Positions 11,354 to 24,670 are shown, counted from the first letter of the stretch. The stretch is 64,000 nt of DNA from Berberis thunbergii (GCA_003290165.1 QNQO01000508.1:62001-126000), one strand, 5' to 3'. Notes: generated by a model not told the origin, from the sequence alone. Made by a program: numbers and translations.

Positions 11354-12565
11354 TGTTGGGATAATGTTGGCTTGAACAATCTCACATTAAGTAAGGAGTT
11401 GTCACGAAGGTTTATAAGGAAGTGGTCCACTCCCTAATAGGAACGAGGCCTTCTGGAGAAAACCTCACACCATCAAGGCCCTGGATGGGGTCCCAATATA
11501 GTGGTATTCAAGTTAGGGACAATATCGTTGCAATTTATGGTAGTCCAAGGGTGCGCACAGGTACTCAGCGCCCTAAAATGTGGTATCAGAGTTGACTGTT
11601 CGACGGGGACTTAGCGAGGTGGAGGTTTAGGCAGCGCATCATTCAAGGAGAGTATGCGCAGGGAAACGAGCTAGGTCCAAGTGGATCACAGGATTTCCAA
11701 GTGAACGATCATGGGTTAGGCTCTAGATCCACGCCAAGAGATAGTGTCCTACAAGTACAGATGAGGTGGAGTTAGTGCAGTGGTTGTGACTAGGTGGAGC
11801 CAACAACACCGAAAATAGTCGAGCCCGTACACCGCGTACTACTCTTAGGATCGTGATGGCGCAAGACACTCGTGGAGGAAGTGTATTTCGAGATGTTGCG
11901 GGCCGGCGGATGGATTGTAGGATGTGATTATGATTCGCGCTAAAGGTGAAGATTGTTGGGATAGTGTTGGTTTGAACAGTCTCACATCAAATAAGGATGA
12001 GTTGTCACAAAGGTTTACAAGGAATTGTTTACTCCTGAATAGCAACAAGACCTTTTTGGAGAAAACTCTACACCACCAAGCTCTAGGATGGGAGCCCAAT
12101 ATGGTGGTGTTCAAGTTTGGGACAATATCGTTGCTTTATATAGTAAACCAAGTGGTATCAGAGCTTGTAGTTCAGCTGGGACTTGGCGAGGTGGAGGTGT
12201 ATGCAACAATCCTGCGAGACACTCTAATAAATAGAATCATAGCCAACGATTCGGCTGAGATTTAGTGAAGTAGAGGTGCATGCAACACATCGTTCAAGGA
12301 GAGTAAGCGTAAGGCAGCAAGTCAGGTCCAGGTGGAGCGCATGTTCTTTAGGTGAACGATTTAGGGTGAGGCTTCAGATCCATGCTAAGAGGGAGTGTCC
12401 TACAAGTCCGGATGAGGTGGAGTTAGTGCGGTGGTTGTGACTAGGTGGAGCCAACAACATCAAAAATGGTTGAGCCTGTACACCGTGTATTACTCTCAGG
12501 GTCGTCGTTGCGCAAGAATGACGAGGAGGAGGTGTACTTCGAGGTGTTGTAGGCCGAGTGGTTTA
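11354..12565 (+). mobile_element. TRIM-like LTR element, LTR-int-LTR-int
   Basis: Two direct repeats of about 195 bp (11354-11547 and 11954-12150) start TGTTGGGATARTGTTGG and end GTARWCCA. Both are followed by TGGTATCAGAG (11581-11591 and 12153-12163), complementary to initiator-Met tRNA, the usual primer binding site. The non-coding interior of about 400 bp is also repeated after the second LTR (for example GAGGTGGAGTTAGTGC and GTGACTAGGTGGAGCCAACAAC) and stops near 12565 without a third LTR. Small size, no coding capacity and a priming site fit a terminal-repeat retrotransposon in miniature. It sits inside the last exon of the gulonolactone oxidase-like pseudogene. Confidence 0.75.
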
Positions 12566-14449
12566 CTAAGGCAAAGTAATTTACCTTAGTATTGTCATGA
12601 TGTTCCCAATGAAAATCCATAATTGTATGGCTCCTAACACAAAAGAAACTCCTTGACACTGAACTTGAATCAATCTGGATTGGATTTTTTTTTAAATGAC
12701 TAAATTCTTATACAACTAAGGTGATATGACCTAAACTAAATGAAATATGCGAATGTACCTAAATGGAGACACTAATCATGACACACAAACAATGCTTAAT
12801 AAATTTCTATCCATCCATCTAGCACGCAATAAGTTTATTATCTTCAACTAAGTGCAAGGGACAATTGATTTTTAAAACCCAATATAATTGAAATGGAGAA
12901 TGATTTTGAGCAACTTAAAATCATTTATCACCCTAGTTAGATTTTCCAATATGTTTTGTAAGTAAGGGGTAACTTATTACGTAAAAACTCCTTAGACCAT
13001 CACACTAGGCATAGATGTGTTCTAGCTAGATTTTACTAATCACACTAGGCACAGATGCGTTCTAGCCAGATTTTACTATGTTTGTGTACTAGAATTGGCT
13101 AAGCCTTTGAAGGGCATATTTAAGATCCAAAGATTTCTTACGAATTTTAGCTACAAGTTAAATACTTTCAAGAACCCATGTTTTCCTAATCAAAATAAGA
13201 TTAGACTAATGAGAAACCCTATTGAAGCAGTGCAGTCATAATGGTCTTTACCGGTGCAGACCAGCTAGCAATAGAACAGCCTTACTTTGAAATAGTTCAA
13301 TCACAGTCTATTCCTTTTCTGAGGTCCTATGAACACCATTCTACTGGCTCTAGTTATCTAAGTTCATTTTATTAAATTTGGCCAAGTTTGAACGTGAATT
13401 GGAGTGATGAGGTCAGTGATCAAGTCTCTCTCAGTTGCAAATAGCCAGGTCCGCTCTTACGTAGTTTAGCACAGTTTGATATCTTACAAAAATTTAAGCA
13501 CTCAAAAATATTCTAGAAACACTTCCTGCAAGAGATTCAAAGTGGGTTGAGAGAGGTACCTCACTTTGCTTCCGATTGTATCTTGGACCCCATTTTATCT
13601 ATTACAACTTAATAGTACAAATTTAAGTCCTCCCAGTCACTCAACGGAAACAACAAATATCATAATTATAATCCAAATGTCCTCCATTGTTCACTAAGTT
13701 CACCAAACCTCTTCTTCAAGTACCCTTTTTGAATATACCCAAGAAAATTATACCATAGGAGAATGATTAATGGCTTAAAAAAACAGAGTGGTGAACCAAA
13801 TACTCGGCAATAATTCAAATTTGCCAAAACAGTGCATTGCTCGAAATTTTCAGAATTAACAGATCGACTTTGAAAATTTTTGTAGAGTTCAATACTTGAT
13901 GAAATTCAAATCAACAAATTTCTCTAGATTACTAACAGAATGAAGTTTTCTTGGAAAATTTTAAAAATTCATTTGGCAGCCAGAAAATTAAAGTGAACTA
14001 AAAAAGAGTACATTGTTCAGATTGTATAGATGCTATAAGAATTCAGATTTTGTTTACACCGATTATCCAAATTGAAATCCAAAAAGATGATCTAGAAACT
14101 AGACAAGATGTAAAATGTGATAGAATTTGGAAATGCTCAAAAAAGAAAAATCAATCAGGAGAAACAAACATCCATGCATCATTCATCTACAACAGTCAAA
14201 TTCCAACACATGTAGTCCAAGTTCAAAAAATTGATTCTCAGTAACCTTTAATCCAATGAACAAATGGAAAGATGTCCTGGAAAACACAACTCATGTATAT
14301 TTACCAAAACAATTGAAAAAAATACAACATCAAACTTTAGTTAGTAAAAAAAATGCAAACATGGAGATGTAGAGATTTTCCAAACTACAAATGTTATCAA
14401 AACAATGCAAATGCACATAAACTATGAAAATGTACCTAAACTAAACTAG
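12566..14449. other. AT-rich interval without recognisable genes
   Basis: Apart from a remnant oxidase segment at 12580-12660 and a 40-bp duplication at 12999-13078, I see no coding or element boundary. It lies within the oxidase pseudogene and probably combines intron with unrecognised repeat DNA. The 64-codon frame at 14050-14244 has no recognisable motif. Confidence 0.4.
12999..13078. repeat. Tandem duplication of a 40-bp unit
   Basis: Two adjacent 40-bp copies begin ATCACACTAGGCAYAGATG and differ at three positions. Confidence 0.85.
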
Positions 14450-15832
14450 TGATAAGCATTCAAAATTTATTGTAAAACTAGTTTCCATTGCTCTCCCCTG
14501 CAACGATGTCAAAAAATTGATCGATCTCAAATCTTTTCGCGAGTGCACGATTATCTATTGGGCTAGATAACGACCAGTATTGGTCAACTCCCACAAGGAG
14601 AGCTATAAAATTCGGAAAACTAATTTTTAAATCTCTTTTGAAATTTAACCTAGTTAAAAAAGAAGTGATTGGTGAAGTGTTTGTAATAAAAATTCAAAGT
14701 AAAACCTAAATGTGTGAGTTAAGGCTTTGAATTTACCATTATGAGTAGATGGCACCATTGGGTCACTCTTAACCCATATTCATTAACACATCATAAGTAG
14801 ATTCTCATCTAACCTTAGGATGGAAATATGGCATTATGGGCAAATTCATTTCAAGCTTAAGTTATTTTAATAACCTAAGAATCAAATGTGGATAAAAGCG
14901 TACAAAGAATCCATACTTAAATGAAACGCCAAATATCTAGCAAATCACAATGAAACTTAAATGAATAATATATAAACATTAAGTAAGGAGTTTGTTAGAG
15001 AAATTGCAAGTATAGAAACTTATCTAATCTTGAATTCAAGAAGTAGAAGAATAAAACATCAGTGAAATTCATATAATGAAATACAAAACATCTAACTTAC
15101 CTCATAGGTTCATGACATAATCAAACTATAAGACTAATCTAACTACACATGCTTATCTAATACATTAAAAATGAAAATAAATTAATCTAAAAGAGCCTTC
15201 TTGGAGTTATCCTCCCATGGGCTCACCCACACCCTAAGGTGGGATGTTAGCCAAACATGATAAGCTCTAGGCCAAACATCATTTATTTATCTCTAAACTA
15301 CAACTACTTCAACAATTTCTCTCTCCAAAGTGTTTCAAAATGTTCTCCCAAGTGTGTTCATGTGTGGGGTATTTATAAATGATGAAGGGTGAGACTTCTA
15401 GTGTTGAAGTGAAATAAGGTGGAGTTTAAAAGTAATGAAGTGAAGATATGGAAGAATGTAAAAGTGAAATAAGGTGGAGATTAAAAGTGATAAAATGCAA
15501 ATGTGAGAATGGATAGTAGTTTATAGAGACTTTTTGGCTATGATGAAGTTTCCATGTAAATGTCCAAATCTTCAAGTTGATTTTCTCAAGATCTGTAGAT
15601 GATGATACTTTGTGGGCTTGACTTCATGGGTCTTTGGTATTTGACAATGCATATATAAACTTCCAATGAGCTTTTCTACTTGTTGATCTTAGCCTTATTG
15701 TGTATGATTTGAGATTAATGCTTGAATTTTTACAAAATACATAAAACACAAGTAGCAAAATATTTTTATTAGATAAATGACATAGCAATTGTATATGTAG
15801 GGGTATAAAATGTCTCATTTATATGCTTATCA
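14450..15832. mobile_element. Unclassified insertion with TGATAAGCAT/ATGCTTATCA ends
   Basis: A 1383-bp block starts TGATAAGCAT (14450-14459) and ends with its exact inverse (15823-15832). It abuts oxidase exon sequence on the right. Near its left end is a motif group (GCGAGTGCACGATTATC, AACGACCAGTATTGG, TCCCACAAGGAGA) that I associate with a common non-coding plant repeat. No convincing target duplication or open frame was seen. It could be a small non-autonomous LTR element (TG...CA) or a short-TIR DNA element. Confidence 0.4.
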
Positions 15833-17295
15833 CCTCTAGCGTTGCTTTTTGTACCTTTGCGGTCACACATTTGGCATCAGCAACATTTGTAAACTCTTGA
15901 AATTCCTTTTGGGAAAATAAAAACAAAAAATTTAGTAACTAAGTTGTCTAATTACTTTCAATTGAAACTAATCGCCCACTCCACAAATTCCATTGATTCA
16001 AGCTTCTTGATAAGTGCTAAAATAGCCTTTTCTGTTATATCCTTAAAGCTTTTTAGATGGAGAAAGGTGAAGAAAATGGGAACGGATGAGTTTTACCATG
16101 ATCTATGTCCTCGTGTTTTATTACAAAATATTGTGAAAACATTTTTTTGGGGTGGGATATTTTCTTGATTTGAGGAATTTTTTTTGATCAAAGACGATTT
16201 TAGTTATCTATGGATGAGATTGCGACATACCTGAAGTTATCACCCCATTTTCCACTATAGGTGTAGAGTGAAATCCAACAAAATCACTGTGAGCATTGCC
16301 AAAGACATTGTTGGAGACTCAGTCATCAATAGGATAGAGCACACGATGTTGGCTAGGGTACCATGTCATATTTGCAAACCCAGGATGATTGCCAAAACTC
16401 ATCGCTTTGTTGTTAAGGTCCAAGTCGTTTTCATCTAGGAATGTCACTGACCTCTTGAAAAAAGGCTATAGTTTTAGAGTAACCTATACATAGAGGACAA
16501 GGCATATCTTAGCTTACTTCTATCATCTACAAAATTTGATCATTTTCTTCTACCCCAATTAACCTATACCTGTGAAATAACTCCAAGAACTCCTCGAAGG
16601 AAAACCTTGGCAGCATCCATATAAGGAACTGCTCGTGTCAAGATTCCATACCTTCATATAACCCTTTTTGGGTCCTCCAGGACTGATGATTTTCTGAGCC
16701 CCGCCATATATTCTAAACCACGCTTCTTTTACCCCACAGAAAACTACAATGTGCATTCGTACTGAGTAAGCTCCTATGGTCAAACCCCATCAATAAGGCA
16801 AATTAGGCAATGCTAGTCCGACATCTATAGCTTGCTCAATCAGGTCCTTAAGAGTTACACCACTATCTACTATCATCATCATTGCCCTCTTGTCAATTTT
16901 GATTACACGATTGAGATATTGTGTGCTAATCAATAGCACATCCTGACCGTAGGGACATACCAACTTGGGAATGCTATGGGAGTACTTGGTGACCATCTTC
17001 ACTTTATGGTTACACCTTGATGTACTTGCTACTATGCCAATGATTTCATTTTCTGTTGTGGGTAAATCCTATCAAATGCTCGACATTGGCTTTGATCAGG
17101 GAATGCACGATAAGAGTTTGTTATGGTATAGATTTTCATGTTTGATAACACTTGACAGGATCATCTAGAAGGCTGGAACACACAATGCGCACAAGTAAGA
17201 GCATACATTGTGATCTTAACAAGATAGATTTCAATCTTCACATCTTGAGAGAAAATGTGTTGTGTCTTAAGGATAAGCAATGCACTATATATATA

Positions 17296-20200
17296 CTAGG
17301 GTATTCCCCATGCTATTGGCACGATAAAAGTTTAAAACTTGTCAAAATATGGTCACCCTTAAGTTTTCATCTTTCACACTTATATGCTTAATCACCACCA
17401 TCAACAATTAAAGAAAAATAAATAAATATGAAAATGTTAGAGATGAGAATCGAACCCATGCACTTTTATTGGAAATTCATTTAAGGTAAGACATAAAGGC
17501 TAACTTTAAGTCACAACCATTAGATGAAACTTATCTTTTGGTGCTTTAAGTTCTATGTGATCCGTTAGATTCATATATTTGGATAAATCTCAGCCGTCTT
17601 TTATCTCCAACCCTAAACACCATTCTGATTTGTAATATACTAGGGTATTCCCCATGCTGTTGGCATGATAAAAGTTTAAAACTTGTCAACACATGATCAC
17701 CCTTAAGTTTTCATCCATCATACATACATGCCTAATCACCAACATAAAAAATTGAAATAAATAAATAAATATCAAAATGTTGGGTATCGGAATTGAACCC
17801 ATGCACTCTTGGTGCTTTAAGTTATATATGATCCGTTAGATTCTTATATTTGGGTAAATCTGAGTCGTCTTTTATCTCAAACCTCAAACACCATCCTGAT
17901 TTGTAATATAGACTAGTGTGTCCCTCGTGTTGTTGGCACGATATGATTTTTTTTTGGATAAACCTCATGACATGTCAAACCGTCTGTGATTACGTCACCA
18001 TGAACACACTCACTTTGCCCAGGAAATCAATTAGAAAACATAAAAGTTATAATACAAAGCCACTCATTTCACAAAACAAAGTTGAAATTGCACACAATAA
18101 CTAATATTAAAAAACACCAAATTGTAAACTTTTATGTGTATAAATCAAAATAGATTTAGTAAAAAACAAATAAACCTATACATGAAAGATGTGTAATTAA
18201 AAGCGGGAGAAATGAAAGAAGGGTTAAAAGAAAATGAAAGATGAGAAATTGAAAGAGTGTACGAGATATTGAATTATGAGAAATTGTCTAGCATCATTAG
18301 ATATTTGTATTTGGATAAATCTCAACCTTCTTTTATCTCCAACCACTAAACGCCATTATGAATTGTAATATAAACTAGGTATTTTATTTGTCGTTGCCAC
18401 AATAAAAGCTTAACATGATAAATAGAGTTTATTCTACTTTATTTTTCTAACATCAACACCCCATTATAACTTGTCAAAACTTGATTAAGCCAATATATTA
18501 TTGATCACCCTTAAGTTTTCATCCTTCATATTTACATGCCTAATCACCACTATCAACAATTGAAGAAAAATAAATAAATTTCAAAATATTGGGTATGGGT
18601 ATGGAACCCATGTACTCTTATTGATGATTGATTGAAGGTAAGTCATAAATGCTAACTTTAACTCTCAACCATTAGTTGAAACGAATCATTATCATGAATT
18701 ATATGTTTATCAACAAACTTATCTCTTGGTGCTTTAAATTCTATGTGATCCGTTAAAATCTTATATTTGGGTAAATCTCAACCGTCTTTTATCTCCAACC
18801 TCAAACACCATTCTGATTTGTAATATAAACTAAGGTATTCTGTGTGTCATTGGCACGATAAAATTTTAAAACTTGTCAAAACATGATCACCCGTAAATTT
18901 TCATCTTTCATACTTACATGCCTAATCACCACCATAAAAAATTGAAGAAAAATATATAAATAACAAAATGTTGGGTATGGGAATCAAACTCATGCACTCT
19001 TATTGGGGATTGATTGAATGTAAGACATAAAGGCTAACTTTAAGTCTCAACCATTAGATGAAACAAATCTCAGCCGTCTTATCTGCAAACTTTAAGTTCT
19101 ATGTGATCCATTAGATTTTTGTTTTTGAATAAATCCAAGCTGTCTATTATTTCTAACCCAAACACCATTCTGAATTGTAATATGACTAGGGTATTCCCCG
19201 TGCCTTCGACAGTCAAACTATTTAATAGGAAAAAAAATTTCAACTTTGGATAGATGTATTTAAGTCTTATGCGAACATAAGTTTAAGCCAAACACCCTCC
19301 CCTCCCTTCTCTATGTGATTCGTTAAACCTTTATGTTTGGGTAAATCTCAGCCATCTTTTATCTCCATCCGCAAACACTATTCTGATTTGTAATATACCC
19401 TAGGGTATTCCCCGTGCCGTTGGCACGATAAAAGTTTAACATGATAAATATAATTTAGTCCACTTTAAATATCTAGATAAATAAATATCAAAATGTTGAA
19501 TATGAGAATCGAACCCATGCACTCTTGGTGCTCTCAGTTCTATATGATTCGTTAGATTCTTATAAATGGGTAAATCTCAGCTATGTTTTATCTCCAACCT
19601 CAAACACCATTCTGATTTGTAATATGGATATATACTAAGGTATTCCCCGTACCTTTGGCAAGATAAAAGTTCAACATGATAAATAAAGTTTATTCAACTT
19701 TAAATATCAAGATAAATAAATATCAGAATGTTGGGTATGAGAATCGAACCCATTCACTCTTATGGTGGATTGATTGAAGGTAAGACAAAAAGGCTAACTT
19801 TAAGTCCCAACCATTAGATTATTGTATTTGGGTAAATCTCAACCATCTTTTATCTCCAACCTCAAACACCATTCTGATTTGTAATATACTAGCATATAAG
19901 CGTGTTGTTTGCACTCCAAATAAACTTTTTTTTGCCGCTAATTATCTTGCAATGGACACCCTCATTACCATTTCCCTCAATCAGTTCCATAAAAAATATC
20001 ATATTTTAGAATGTAAACTAATTTCTTAAGGTAAAACTCGATTAAAATTAAAATTGATTAAATGTTTAGGGTCTTTGTTTGAATGTTCATTAAAATGTAT
20101 GTTCATTTATTTGATAAGTATTAAAAATACTTATGGCATGAAAATATAAAAATATTTACATCTTTTATAATAAAATGAATATTTTGAAATATTAAGTGTT

Positions 20201-21290
20201 TGTATTGAGTACTGGTTTTGTTGGAAAGATTTTCAAAAATGCATTTCAAAGACACCAAGTTGAAAAAAATCTAAAAACTACATAGATAATTATGATAATT
20301 TTTATTTTGAGAAAAAAGAAAACACAATACTTTCTCTCTCGTCCACATGTACATTCCACCAATTTTTTTTCTCAATATTTTTTTATTTTCTTTGCCATCC
20401 TAGCATATTACCCGTGCCATTGGCACTCCAAATAAACATTTTTTTTTGTTGCTAATTATCTTGCAATGGACACCCCTACTACCATCTGCACCATTTCCCT
20501 CAATCAGTTTCATAAAAATATCATATTTTAGAATGTAAATTAATTTCTTAAGGTAAAAACTCAATTAAAATTAGAATCAATTAAATGTTCGGGGTCTTTA
20601 TTTGAATGTTTATTAAAATGTATATATGTTTCTTTGAAATTATTTAAAATACTTATTTAATAATAAAACATATTTTTTTAAATTTTAGTGCTTGTGTTGA
20701 TCATTGGGTTTGTTAGAAAGATCTTCAAAAATGCATTTCAAAGACACCAAGTTTAATAGAATCTGAAAACTACATAGATAATTATGATAATTTTTTTCAG
20801 AAAAAAAAGAAAACACAATATTTTCTCTCTCATCCACATTTACATTCCACCAATTTTTTTCTCAATTTTTTCTTTTTTTTTGCCCTCCTATATATTTTAT
20901 ATGTACAAACATGTCATCAAAGGAAATAAATCTCAACCCTCAACACATCTTCCAATTTTCAATCCTAGCCATTTTTTTTAATCTCAAATCCTTAGTTTGT
21001 CCCAGTCAGTAATGAATAGTAAAACACCATTCTTAATTGTAATACAGACTAAGGTATTTTCCGTGTCGTTGACACGATAAAAGTTTAATATGATAAATAA
21101 AATTTATTTTACTTTAAATATCAAGATAAATAAATATCAAATGTTGGGTATGAGATTCGAACTCATGCATTCTTGGTACTTTAATTTCTATGTGATCCGT
21201 TAGCTTATTATATTTAGGTAAATCTCAACCATCTTTTATTTCCAACCTCAAACACCATTCTGATTTGTAATACAGACTAATAGGGTATTA
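17296..21290 (-). mobile_element. Head-to-tail array of Helitron-like elements (array 1)
   Basis: About a dozen units of roughly 230-650 bp are stacked in the same orientation. Read on the minus strand, each 3' end has a hairpin (best at 19400: CGTGCC-AAC-GGCACG), a nine-base spacer and CTAG. The next unit's 5' end often follows at once as TCTATATTACAAATCAG (for example near 17905-17916). TC...CTAG ends with a 3' hairpin and no target duplication are the Helitron hallmark. 3' ends lie near 17296, 17640, 17913, 18375, 18830, 19186, 19400, 19635, 19889, 20400 and 21049, some with decayed CTAG. No Rep/helicase is encoded. Confidence 0.7.
19889..21048 (-). repeat. Two adjacent copies of a Helitron subfamily (B)
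   Basis: Units starting at 19889 and 20400 are near duplicates of each other. Both carry GCACTCCAAATAAAC, then CTTGCAATGGACACC, then ATCATATTTTAGAATG, then ATGCATTTCAAAGACACCAAGTT. Their 3' hairpin is GTGCC-AAT-GGCAC before the terminal CTAG. They differ internally from the commoner subfamily in the same array. The unit at 48701 belongs to this subfamily. Confidence 0.7.
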
Positions 21291-22970
21291 GCATTACCGT
21301 ATGGTGTTAACTATTTTCATCGCGGCTTATGTTTTTATCATGCCTCTTAGGCTTTAACTGTGTTGAAAAAATCACTCAGCATGCCTCTAGAGATTTAGCT
21401 CAATATGTTATTAGCTACTGGTACGTGGGCTTAAACTAAACCATAACAATAATTAAAAAAAAAAAAACAAAAAGATTACCTATCCCTATATGTTTTTATA
21501 TAAAACTATTACTCGTATAACCAACTAAATTTACATAACTCCCTAATAAGTATTACCTCCATGTGGCATTACTCCAGCAGGTTTTCACCCAATCGGCGTT
21601 TTACTTCAAATTGGTTGCTTTTTATGTGAGTGTTGGTTGCTTTCTCCTGGCCATTGGATGTGTTAGACTAAAATGAAACTGATTTAAATCAAACTAAAAC
21701 TGATTTCAATTAAGCTATCTTAAGCTAAGGTTAGGAAGGGAAAAAGGTTTGAACTTAACAAAAGTTTTCACAACACATGCACCTGCTTAATCTCAGCATA
21801 CAAATGTAGAAGATAAGCCCTACAACAAATAAATGGTCCAACATTACAAAAGAAATGCACCCTCCACCAAAACCACTAACAACACTTGCCCAAAAAAAAA
21901 GCATCAAATAACAACAAATAAAATGCTAGAGCCACTTCATTAAACATTGAAGATGTAAAAACTACTCAGAATGATTATTTTGACAATAGTTAACTATCAG
22001 GAGGCCAATTGGTCGAGCTATACAAATAAAAACTGATTTCCTCAGCCAACCTACCAAAGCTTCCTTGCATGATATATAAACCATACTAAAACTGAAACTA
22101 TGAATTCCCAAACTACAATACAAATTTCTATTTAAACTAACATACTAATTTCTAAGCTAACCTTGAGAGAGAGTGCTGAGAGAGATTTCAAACTAACCTT
22201 GAGAGAAAATACTTGGGAGAATGCTAAGAATCGATGCTTGAGCGAATGATGAAAAATTGAAGTCTGCTGAGAGATTCGTGAGAGACTGCTAAAAATGAAA
22301 CAAAGATTAAACCCCTTGCATGAAAGACACCAAGAGATCAACTGTGTAAATTACACTGTATACAAATGTATGCTAGGATATTCAACAATGTATTCTAATG
22401 TATGCAAAAATGGATAAAAATGTATGCTAGGAATATTCTAACATTGAAGTCCCATTGTACATGTCAATAAATCACATTGTTCATGTCAATAAATCAAATT
22501 GTACATGTAAAAAAATGAATCATAGCATGAGTATGCACAAGAAACAAAAGAAGAAAACAATTGAATCATAGCAATTGATTTCATACTATGAACACCTTAA
22601 TATGAATATCATACTGATTTCATACTATGAACACCCTACTAGGAACATGATACTAATTTCAAGTGTGAACACCATACTATGAATACCTTACTATGAAAGT
22701 ACTTTTTTTTTCCAGTAATTAAACCTGCAAAGTAAAGGAAAACAAAATGTTGACTCAAATAAAGGTATGTTTCATCAAAGGGAAATTTCGTGAAATTTAA
22801 TAAGTTTGTACATCTTACCCATTTGTAAACTTATACACTTTTAACACATTGGATTAATTAGAAGAAAGAGAAAAGTAGAAGGTACATAGTGAAGCTATTG
22901 AAAGGCACATTGAAGCTATCAACAACAACCAACCTGAGTAATTTACATGCTAGAATGCAAGAATCTTCAG
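21291..22970. other. Interval between Helitron array 1 and CACTA-1, no gene recognised
   Basis: AT-rich DNA. Around 22130-22345 is a stretch of GAGAGA-type repeats (a 69-codon minus-strand frame of Ser/Leu-rich sequence) that resembles DNA near 48170-48300, just left of Helitron array 2. Both may be flanking or captured parts of related elements. Confidence 0.35.
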
Positions 22971-23094
22971 TTTCATTGATGAGACTGGGAGTCACTATTC
23001 TGTTGAAGAAGTGATCACTAAAATAAAGAATATCAAGACTTCAGAATCCATCTACAGTGAAAACCAAACAACTGCTGAGGTGGTGAATGAATGA
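22971..23094 (+). other. Exon-like terminal open segment of unknown function
   Basis: After an acceptor-like ATCTTCAG, 40 codons read without stops from FIDETGSHYSVEEVITKI to a TGA at 23092-23094. Composition is protein-like (acidic/basic, no low complexity). I do not recognise it. It lies just outside CACTA-1 and could be the last exon of a lost gene. Confidence 0.35.
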
Positions 23095-23309
23095 GATGCA
23101 AACATAAGTTAATTGATTATTGTACTACCTCTTTATTTTAGGTTTAGTTCAAATGAGACACTACTTTTTTTTAGGTTCAGTTCAACTGAGAGGATACACT
23201 ACAAGAAAAGTGTTCATTGATAGCATTAGTTTATAGCGTTTTTGTGAAAACCGCTATAAGTGACCGAATTCATCAAAGCCAATTAAAATTGGAACCGCTA
23301 TAGACCAAA

Positions 23310-23405
23310 AGCCGCGCGGGAAGTGAAAAAGAAGCGCGAATTGCTTCTCAAAAGCCTCGCGGGAAGTAAAAAAATGAAATGCACGAATTGCTTCTCAAAA
23401 GCCTC
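23310..23405. repeat. Duplicated GC-rich promoter-like block with GCGGGAA motifs
   Basis: A block of about 50 bp with the order GCGGGAAGT, AAAA, GCACGAATTGCTTCTCAAAAGCC-like sequence occurs twice in tandem. GCGGGAA lies at 23316-23322 and 23359-23365. It sits between the left TIR region and the purine-rich leader of the captured ribosomal gene. Confidence 0.65.
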
Positions 23406-23754
23406 GCTCGATTCCACTTCAACATCTACGTTTTTCTCCCTCAGTCTCGCTCTCCTCCCCCGTCAATCGCAGCAGATCGGAGAGGCATTTTTCTTCTCCA
23501 AAGGTATGCCGCTCTACAAGCGAGAGTGAGGGTGAGAGAAATCTAGGGAGAGTGAGAGAAATCAAGAGCGAGAGTGAAAGAGTGAGGGAGAGAGGAATTG
23601 AGCGAGAGAGAGATCCAGGGAGAGGGATGCCGCTCTTCTTCAATCCAAAGGCACGCCGCTTTTCTTCAAACCAATGGCACGCCGCTCAAGCGAGAGTGAG
23701 AGAGATCCAGGGAGAGGGAAAGAGTGAGGGTGAGAGAAATCGAGAGATCGAGAA

Positions 23755-24240
23755 ATAGAGATCTAAGTGCAGAAGCTCGTCCTCAACATCTCCGTCGGCA
23801 AGAGCAGAGATCGTCTCACCAAGGCCTCCAAGGTATGTATACTAAGTCTATCTCTCACTTATCCCCTAAACCCCATTGCACATCTTTTCCTCCCAAACCC
23901 CCATCGTTTTTCACTGATTTTTATTTGTAGGTGTTGGAGTTGTTGAGTGGACAAACGCTAGTTTTCTCCAAAGGTATGTATCTAACAAACAAAAAGGGTT
24001 TCTCTCTTTTATGTTTTTGTTCATTTTGATTTTACATTGATTTGGTTGATGGGGTTTTTTACCCTTTGATTTTTTTTTTGTGTTAACAATTTTTTTTTTC
24101 AGAATTGCGTGTAATGAGAAGATTTCTTGCTATGTCACCATCGAGGTGACAAGTGGATGCAACTTCTTGAGAGTGGATTGAAGGTGAAGGAGTACTACCT
24201 GTTGAGGAGGAACTTCAGTAAGACTGGATGCTTTGGTTGA
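23755..24240 (+). pseudogene. RPL11: Captured ribosomal protein uL5 (RPL11) fragment, 3 exons
   Basis: uL5 binds 5S rRNA in the cytosolic 60S subunit. Exon 1 (23755-23832) encodes VQKLVLNISVGKSRDRLTKASK. Exon 2 (23931-23973) encodes VLELLSGQTLVFSK. Exon 3 (24103-24240) encodes [10 protein letters not shown] then, after a one-base frameshift, [20 protein letters not shown] and [11 protein letters not shown]. Introns have GT/AG ends, so the capture was from genomic DNA. A 1-bp deletion near the exon 1 start and the exon 3 frameshift break the frame. The C-terminal half of the ~180-residue protein is absent. Strong purine-rich GAGA leader DNA lies upstream (23520-23754). Confidence 0.88.
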
Positions 24241-24297
24241 AATTGGTTATCTTTTTGAATATTTCGTGGTAACCGATGGTTGTGTATAATATTTAGG

Positions 24298-24670
24298 TTT
24301 CTTTGGTGTCAATGGTATGCACATTTGGAAAGGGGCGGATGTCAGCCATGCTTAGGCTTTTGGGTAATGGAAATTACCCTGAACTAAGTACAGGTATTGT
24401 TAGCTACAACATTAGAATGCCGTAAAATTTAATGTTTTGATATGGATGTGATGTGAATCTAATATGCTATTGTCTGCTTAAATACTTTTAAATTTCAATC
24501 TTTCCTTTCCAATATTATTGGTCAGATTCATGACTAAAGGCCCTTTTTTTGTGTGTGTACGTGTCTGAAAACTTTTGCAAAATGTAGATGATGTTGGTTT
24601 TTAGACACATCCAATATTATACTCACAGTTAGAGGAGTTGAAAGACTCCATCTGTTTACACCTGCAGGAT
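24298..24670 (+). other. Exon-like segments of unknown origin in CACTA-1
   Basis: After an acceptor at about 24297, one open segment includes GKGRMSAMLRLLGNGNYPEL and ends at a GT donor near 24394. A second (about 24615-24668) reads HPILYSQLEELKDSICLHL. Both look protein-coding and are flanked by splice-like sites. I do not recognise the families. They are probably further captured exons. Confidence 0.35.

Larger units (their letters stand above)
11000..17270 (-). pseudogene. L-gulonolactone oxidase-like (FAD-linked oxidase) pseudogene
   Basis: Plant GULLO-type proteins are secreted FAD oxidases linked to ascorbate metabolism. Exon 1 (17270-16570) holds ITNSYRAFPDQSQC and then the FAD-binding segment YSHSIPKLVC, TQYLNR, VDSGVTLKDLI, ISPGGP, ending FLRGVLGVISQ. 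Exon 2 (16483-16231) holds FFKRSVTFLDE and MTWYPSQHRVLYPIDD. A third piece (about 15906-15833) reads ADAKCVTAKV. The last exon is split: about 12660-12580 (MDFHWEHH), then 11353-11000 ([48 protein letters not shown]). Damage: 1-bp deletion after DRIY; frameshift near TSSS; CAG to TAG and CGA to TGA stops in exon 2; a poly-A-tract frameshift near 11125; two insertions. Clearly dead. Confidence 0.85.

Noticed and set aside
14450..15832. Assignment of this block to a named LTR family
   Set aside because: Ends are inverse and TG...CA, but I found no target duplication, primer site or internal repeat to decide.
17447..17457. tRNA gene at the GGGTTCGATTC motifs
   Set aside because: Only T-arm-like sequence; no acceptor or anticodon stem can be formed in the neighbourhood.
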